Positions 14,023 to 17,473 of a DNA stretch of 17,473 bases are shown here, one piece after another. The DNA lies in contig RFJF01000146.1 of the NCBI GenBank assembly GCA_003695455.1, forward strand, positions 1 to 17,473, read 5' to 3'. Source of the DNA: Chloroflexota bacterium (GTDB taxonomy: Bacteria > Chloroflexota > Anaerolineae > 4572-78 > J111). The position numbers and the translations under genes were made by a program. The notes under the pieces are model-generated. The model ran no database searches and had not been told where the DNA came from. It worked only from the letters and a program-made list of their open reading frames with translations. Position 1 is the stretch's first letter; each line of letters begins with the position of its first letter.

Positions 14023-14298
14023 ATGACCACCGTACGAATTCCCAGCCCCCTGCGCCGCTACACCAACAGCCAAAGCAAAGTTCAGGCCAGCGGAGCCACC
14101 GTTCAGGAACTCATCAACAATCTGGAGGCCGAATACCCCGGCGTCAAATCCCGGCTGTGTGATGACAGCGGCCAGATTAAACGCTACGTCAACGTATTTG
14201 TCAACGGCAACGAAATCCGCACCCTGCAAGGGCCGGAAACCCCTGTGGCCGCCACCGATGAAATTTCAATTGTCCCGGCCATGGCCGGCGGCCGCTAA
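14023..14298 (+). CDS. CysO/MoaD/ThiS-like sulfur carrier protein with C-terminal GGR
   Basis: This 91-residue ubiquitin-fold sulfur carrier begins with TTVRIPSPLRRYT, has the middle segment ELINNLEAEYPGVKSRL and KRYVNVFVNGNEIR, and ends SIVPAMAGGR. The layout and several segments resemble M. tuberculosis CysO more than ThiS or MoaD (for example the RYVNVFVN strand and VPAMAGG tail). Such carriers receive sulfur as a C-terminal thiocarboxylate after adenylation of the terminal glycine. Here an extra Arg follows Gly-Gly, so a protease would have to trim it first; no protease gene is visible in the window. AAGGAG lies 11 bases upstream. The next genes encode a rhodanese-MoeB fusion and a CysM-like synthase, which supports a cysteine-biosynthesis role. 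Molybdopterin or thiamine synthesis is less likely, as no moa, moe or thi partners are seen. Confidence 0.85.
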   Translation: MTTVRIPSPLRRYTNSQSKVQASGATVQELINNLEAEYPGVKSRLCDDSGQIKRYVNVFVNGNEIRTLQGPETPVAATDEISIVPAMAGGR

Positions 14299-14315
14299 CC
14301 GCAAGCGAGGCAAAC

Positions 14316-15530
14316 ATGGCTTACATTACAAGTGACCAACTGCTGGCTAAACTCCGGCAGGAAATCAAGGAAATCAGCGTGCATGAACTGGCCGACAAGC
14401 TGGACAAAGGAGAAATCACGCTGGTGGACATTCGCGGGCGCGATGAGTGGGACCAGGGCCACATCAGCGGCGCAGCCCACATTCCCCGTGGATTTCTGGA
14501 ACTGCAAATTGAAACCCGGCAGGCCAACCGCCGCAAACCCATCGCCGTGATGTGCGCCGGCGGGGTTCGCAGTCTGCTGGGCGCGCGAGACCTGCAAACC
14601 ATGGGCTACAGAAATGTGGTGTCGGTGGCCGGCGGCTTTAGCGGCTGGAAAAACGCCGGTTATCCCTTTGTGGTGCCGCGCACGCTCACCCCGGAACAAC
14701 GCAACCGCTACGCTCGCCACATTGTCATGCCGGAAGTTGGCGAAGAGGGCCAACTCAAACTGATGGATGCCAGCGTGCTGCTGATTGGCGCGGGCGGGCT
14801 GGGCAGTCCGGCGGCCATTTATTTGGCTGCCGCCGGCGTGGGCCGGATTGGGCTGGTTGATTTTGACGTGGTAGATACCAGCAACCTTCAGCGGCAAATT
14901 ATTCATCGGCTGGATGACGTGGACAAGCCCAAGGTTGAATCCGCCGCCCACACCATCGGCCAACTCAACCCGGATGTCAGCGTGATTGGCCACCGCACCC
15001 AGATTACCAGCCAGAACGCTTTCAACATCATCAGCCAGTACGATATTGTGATTAACGGCTCGGACAACTTCCCCACCCGCTACCTGGTTAACGATGCCTG
15101 CGTGCTGCTGGGCAAACCACTGGTAGATGCCAGCGTGCTGCGCTTTGAGGGGCAGGTGACGGTGTTTGATACCACCAAAGGCGGGCCGTGCTACCGCTGC
15201 CTCTACCCCGATCCCCCGCCGCCCGGCGAAGTGCCAAGCTGCGCCGAAGGCGGCGTGCTGGGCGTGCTGCCCGGCATCATCGGTAGTTTGGAGGCGCTGG
15301 AAGCCATCAAACTGATTTTGGGCCAGGGCGACCCGCTGGTGGGCCGGCTGTTGCAGTACGATGCACTCGACGGCGAATTCCGCGCACTGAACATCGCCAA
15401 AAATCCGGCCTGCCCCGTTTGCGGCGAGCACCCCACCGTGACCGAATTAATTGATTACAACCAGTTCTGCGGCGTACCCCCGGTAGAAGTTGTGTCTGCC
15501 AACGGCGCGCAGGCGGCCGTATCGGCCTGA
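14316..15530 (+). CDS. Rhodanese-MoeB/ThiF fusion, sulfur-carrier activating enzyme
   Basis: This 404-residue two-domain protein has a rhodanese domain (about 15-120, LVDIRGRDEWDQGHI, active cysteine C80 in VMCAGGVRS) followed by an E1-like adenylyltransferase (about 122-390). The latter shows the ATP loop GAGGLGSP (158-165), NLQRQ (190-194), zinc cysteines C292/C295 and C366/C369, and C309 in VPSCAEGGVLG, matching a catalytic cysteine of MoeB/MOCS3. It should adenylate the carrier protein's terminal glycine and replace AMP with sulfur from the rhodanese persulfide. In MoeZ and MOCS3 the rhodanese domain is C-terminal, so the order is reversed here. It starts 17 bases after the carrier gene, with GCGAGG just upstream, forming one operon. 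Confidence 0.93.
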   Translation: MAYITSDQLLAKLRQEIKEISVHELADKLDKGEITLVDIRGRDEWDQGHISGAAHIPRGFLELQIETRQANRRKPIAVMCAGGVRSLLGARDLQTMGYRNVVSVAGGFSGWKNAGYPFVVPRTLTPEQRNRYARHIVMPEVGEEGQLKLMDASVLLIGAGGLGSPAAIYLAAAGVGRIGLVDFDVVDTSNLQRQIIHRLDDVDKPKVESAAHTIGQLNPDVSVIGHRTQITSQNAFNIISQYDIVINGSDNFPTRYLVNDACVLLGKPLVDASVLRFEGQVTVFDTTKGGPCYRCLYPDPPPPGEVPSCAEGGVLGVLPGIIGSLEALEAIKLILGQGDPLVGRLLQYDALDGEFRALNIAKNPACPVCGEHPTVTELIDYNQFCGVPPVEVVSANGAQAAVSA

Positions 15531-15608
15531 TGAATGGTGAATGGTGAATTGAGAATTTTGAATTGTCAATTCACCGGATAACAAATGACCGATGACTGAG
15601 AGAATCTT
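15531..15608. repeat. Direct and inverted repeats between moeB-fusion and cysM-like genes
   Basis: Three near-identical TGAATGG/TGAATTG units (15531-15551) precede a perfect 10-base inverted repeat, GGTGAATTGA (15543-15552) with TCAATTCACC (15566-15575). No T-run follows, so this is not a clear terminator. It may be a small dispersed element; the genes on both sides probably stay on one transcript. Confidence 0.5.
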
Positions 15609-16592
15609 ATGACAATTTTACAAGCAGTGAACCAACCCAAAGTCAGCGTGCCGCCGTTTGTGTTGGCCCGGCCCGCCGGGCGCAGCCGCCCGCTGAGCGA
15701 CACGCTGCTGTCTCGTATTGGCAACACGCCGTTGCTGCCCCTGCACAACATTGCCGCCGCCGAAGGCGTCAGCCCCAACGTGGTAGTTTTTGCCAAAGCC
15801 GAATGGTTCAACGCCAGCGGCTCGGTGAAGGCCCGGCCCGCGCTGGGCATGATTGAAGATGGCGAACGGCGCGGCCTGCTGACCCCCGGCAAAACCATCA
15901 TTGACGCCACCTCCGGCAACACCGGCATTGCCATGGCCATGATTGGCGCGGCCAAAGGCTACCGGGTCAAACTGGTAATGCCCGGCAACGTCAGCGATGA
16001 GCGCAAAAAAATTCTGGCCGCCTACGGCGCCGAACTTTTGCTGACCGACCCGCTGGAAGGCATTGATGAATCTATCCGCACCGTCCACCGGCTGGCGCAC
16101 GAAGAGCCGGAGCGCTATTTTCATCCGGACCAGTACAACAACCCCGCCAACTGGCAATCGCACTACCACTCTACCGGCGTGGAAGTGTGGGAGCAAACCG
16201 GCGGCGCGGTGACGCATTTTGTGGCCGGCATTGGCACCAGCGGCACACTGATGGGCACAGGCCGGCGGCTCAAGGATTTTAACCCGGCGGTGCAGGTAGT
16301 GGCCGTGGAACCCGCCGATGAACTGGCTATCATCGAGGGGTTGAAGCATATGGAAACCAGCATTGTGCCCGGCATTTACGACCCCGGCTTTGCCGACCGG
16401 CACATCTCGGCGCTGCCGGACGACGCGCACAATATGGCCCGGCGGCTGGCGCAGGAGGAAGGCCTGTTTGTGGGCTACTCGGCGGGAGCGGCGGCCTGGG
16501 CAGCTATTGAGCTGGCAAAATCGCTGGACGAGGGTGTGGTGATTACCCTGTTTCCGGACGGCGGCGAAAAGTATTTGAGCGTGGCTCGCTAG
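15609..16592 (+). CDS. CysM-like PLP-dependent cysteine synthase
   Basis: This 327-residue fold-type II PLP enzyme has an active-site lysine K74 in NASGSVKARPAL, the substrate loop TSGNTGI (101-107), the phosphate-binding GIGTSGTLMGTG (208-218) and YSAGAAAWAAI near 290-300. The segments DQYNNPANWQSHYHSTG and VPGIYDP resemble M. tuberculosis CysM, which takes sulfur from CysO thiocarboxylate and uses O-phosphoserine. The CysM arginine that recognises phosphate is not evident by eye (the segment reads VEPADELAI), so the acceptor could be O-acetylserine or O-phosphoserine. No good ribosome site precedes the ATG at 15609. Adjacency to the carrier and its activating enzyme is the main argument for thiocarboxylate-dependent synthesis; a free-sulfide synthase is the alternative. 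Confidence 0.9.
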   Translation: MTILQAVNQPKVSVPPFVLARPAGRSRPLSDTLLSRIGNTPLLPLHNIAAAEGVSPNVVVFAKAEWFNASGSVKARPALGMIEDGERRGLLTPGKTIIDATSGNTGIAMAMIGAAKGYRVKLVMPGNVSDERKKILAAYGAELLLTDPLEGIDESIRTVHRLAHEEPERYFHPDQYNNPANWQSHYHSTGVEVWEQTGGAVTHFVAGIGTSGTLMGTGRRLKDFNPAVQVVAVEPADELAIIEGLKHMETSIVPGIYDPGFADRHISALPDDAHNMARRLAQEEGLFVGYSAGAAAWAAIELAKSLDEGVVITLFPDGGEKYLSVAR

Positions 16593-16597
16593 TTTTG

Positions 16598-16630
16598 CGC
16601 GCCGGGGAGTTTTCCCCGGCGCGTTTTGAT
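16598..16630 (+). terminator. Terminator after cysM-like gene
   Basis: A perfect 11-pair GC-rich stem (16598-16608 with 16613-16623), loop GTTT, followed by TTTTGATTTT. It ends the carrier-activator-synthase operon six bases past the stop codon. Confidence 0.92.
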
Positions 16631-16636
16631 TTTCTA

Positions 16637-16665
16637 TTGACAATTCTATAAAAAAAACCTATACT
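16637..16665 (+). promoter_or_regulatory. Strong promoter of CBS-domain gene
   Basis: A perfect TTGACA (16637-16642) and TATACT (16660-16665, five of six) with a 17-base AT-rich spacer. Transcription would start near 16672, exactly where a hairpin ACGTTG-CCTCT-CAACGT (16672-16688) begins, leaving a leader of about 115 bases. Confidence 0.82.
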
Positions 16666-16787
16666 TTCACTACGTTGCCTCTCAACGTGTACCATTCATC
16701 ACCGCAACCCCGGCGCCATCCTCGCAGATCGAACGAAACGAAAAGACTTGGAACAAAATAATTTAAACAGCTTTCAGGGGGGAAAGT

Positions 16788-17225
16788 ATGAATATCAAAA
16801 GTATTCTGGCAACCAAAGGCGCGCATGTTGTAACAATTGGCCCGGACCAACAGGTGAGGGATGCGCTGAAGGTGCTGGCAGAGCACAATTACGGTGCGCT
16901 GGTTATTGCCGATACGCAAAATCATCCCATCGGCATTATTTCTGAACGGGATATTGTGCGGCTGGCGGCCAAAAACGAGAACTGCTTCTCGGTGCCGGTT
17001 GGCGAGGTGATGACCAAAAACCTCATCCTCGGTGTGCCGCAGGATGATTTGCGGGCGGTAGCCAACACCATGACCGACCGCCGCATCCGGCACCTGCCTA
17101 TTGTGGATGACCAGGGTGTGCTGATGGGCATTGTGTCGATTGGTGATGTGGTCAAAGCCGAGCGCAACAATCTTGAAGGTGAGGCCGACACCCTGCGCCG
17201 TCAAATTCTGGCAACGGCGGTGTAA
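16788..17225 (+). CDS. Tandem CBS-domain protein
   Basis: This 145-residue protein consists of two CBS motifs (about 8-65 and 75-130), with VIADTQNHPIGIISERDIVR and LPIVDDQGVLMGIVSIGDVV as the characteristic strand-helix endings. Paired CBS motifs form a Bateman module that binds adenine nucleotides or S-adenosylmethionine and acts as an energy or metabolite sensor. No catalytic or DNA-binding domain is attached, so it is a stand-alone sensor of unknown target. A strong GGGGGGAAAG ribosome site lies just before the ATG. It has its own strong promoter and terminator, so it is expressed separately from the sulfur genes, probably at a high level. A link to sulfur metabolism is only positional. 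Confidence 0.93.
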   Translation: MNIKSILATKGAHVVTIGPDQQVRDALKVLAEHNYGALVIADTQNHPIGIISERDIVRLAAKNENCFSVPVGEVMTKNLILGVPQDDLRAVANTMTDRRIRHLPIVDDQGVLMGIVSIGDVVKAERNNLEGEADTLRRQILATAV

Positions 17226-17265
17226 CCGGGGCACGGCGGTGCTTTGCCAAAAAATAGCGTTGGGG

Positions 17266-17304
17266 GGCGTGCCTGTTACAGGTGTAACAGGTGCGCCTTT
17301 TGTT
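17266..17304 (+). terminator. Terminator after CBS-domain gene
   Basis: A 14-pair stem (17266-17279 with 17284-17297, two G-U pairs), loop AGGT, followed by TTTTGTTTG. It isolates the CBS gene from the reductase gene downstream. Confidence 0.87.
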
Positions 17305-17335
17305 TGTAACAAAATTTAATTAACAGGAGATGCTT

Positions 17336-17473
17336 ATGCCAACCCCAGGAACTGCTTCCAACCCCTTGCGCGTCGCCATTATTGGCGCCGGGCCAACCGG
17401 CTTTTACGCCGCCGACCACTTTCTCAAACAAAAAGACCTTGCGGTAGAAATAGACCTGTTTGACAAACTTCCC
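17336..17473 (+). CDS. Ferredoxin-NADP reductase, FprA/adrenodoxin-reductase type (3' end outside window)
   Basis: Only the first 46 codons are present. After a short polar leader the sequence [20 protein letters not shown] gives the FAD-binding beta-alpha-beta motif GxGPxGFYAA, typical of FprA and adrenodoxin reductases, and the next strand ends [10 protein letters not shown] as expected for this family. The enzyme moves electrons between NADPH and ferredoxin. AGGAG (17325-17329) stands six bases before the ATG at 17336; an in-frame ATG at 17330 touches the ribosome site and is less likely. Proximity to a Rieske ferredoxin and SUF genes suggests it could provide reducing power for cluster assembly, but other flavoproteins with the same N-terminus cannot be excluded from this fragment. 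Confidence 0.8.
   Translation, partial: MPTPGTASNPLRVAIIGAGPTGFYAADHFLKQKDLAVEIDLFDKLP

Noticed and set aside
14295..15431. Long open frame antisense to the rhodanese-MoeB gene
   Set aside because: It mirrors a well-supported gene, has low-complexity His/Gln/Ala-rich composition typical of antisense frames in GC-rich DNA, and shows no family motif.
15618..16643. Long open frame antisense to the CysM-like gene
   Set aside because: Same reason: the sense strand has clear PLP-enzyme motifs, and the antisense frame also runs through the terminator.
1..17473. CRISPR array, insertion sequence, tRNA or rRNA
   Set aside because: No regularly spaced repeats, transposase motifs, cloverleaf or rRNA segments were seen in the window.

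Overview
The window is a GC-rich bacterial chromosome segment dominated by one sulfur/iron-sulfur biogenesis locus. Gene content suggests a member of the Chloroflexota (Anaerolineae or a relative): a divergent SufR-type regulator next to sufCBD, SufS with SufU-type scaffolds, a mycobacterial-like CysO/CysM pair, and anti-sigma factors fused to TolB-like propellers. This placement is inference from gene style, not from a marker gene.

Left part (1-4104). Two leftward lipoprotein genes with Ig-like folds (the first cut by the window edge) are divergent from an ECF sigma factor. The sigma gene overlaps a membrane anti-sigma factor whose outer part is a beta-propeller. A bidirectional terminator separates this pair from a leftward DinB/ClbS-type four-helix-bundle protein.

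Middle part (4105-13607). Leftward mrp (ApbC-type Fe-S carrier) and sufR face rightward sufC-sufB-sufD. The intergenic region carries two good sigma-70 promoters and a TAAC-N6-GTTG site resembling the cyanobacterial SufR operator; it overlaps the sufC -35 box. After sufD comes a terminator-like hairpin, then a CysA2-like thiosulfate sulfurtransferase, a SufU-like scaffold, sufS, a second SufU-like scaffold, a Rieske ferredoxin and a stand-alone MIP18/DUF59 (SufT-like) protein. Together they form a nearly complete SUF machine: sulfur donor, desulfurase, sulfur acceptors, scaffold, carrier and maturation factors.

Right part (13608-17473). A 415-base non-coding stretch holds a long stacked hairpin followed by a canonical terminator, with a segment that could act as an antiterminator. 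This looks like a cis-regulatory RNA. Downstream are a CysO/MoaD/ThiS-like sulfur carrier ending in Gly-Gly-Arg, a rhodanese-MoeB fusion with the rhodanese domain at the N-terminus, and a CysM-like cysteine synthase. This is a plausible protein-thiocarboxylate route to cysteine, which SufS would then consume. A terminator ends this block. A separately promoted two-CBS protein and the start of an FprA-type ferredoxin-NADP reductase close the window.

Most noteworthy are the candidate RNA attenuator, the thiocarboxylate cysteine module joined to SUF with a carrier that needs C-terminal trimming, the two SufU paralogues around SufS, and the SufR operator/promoter architecture.
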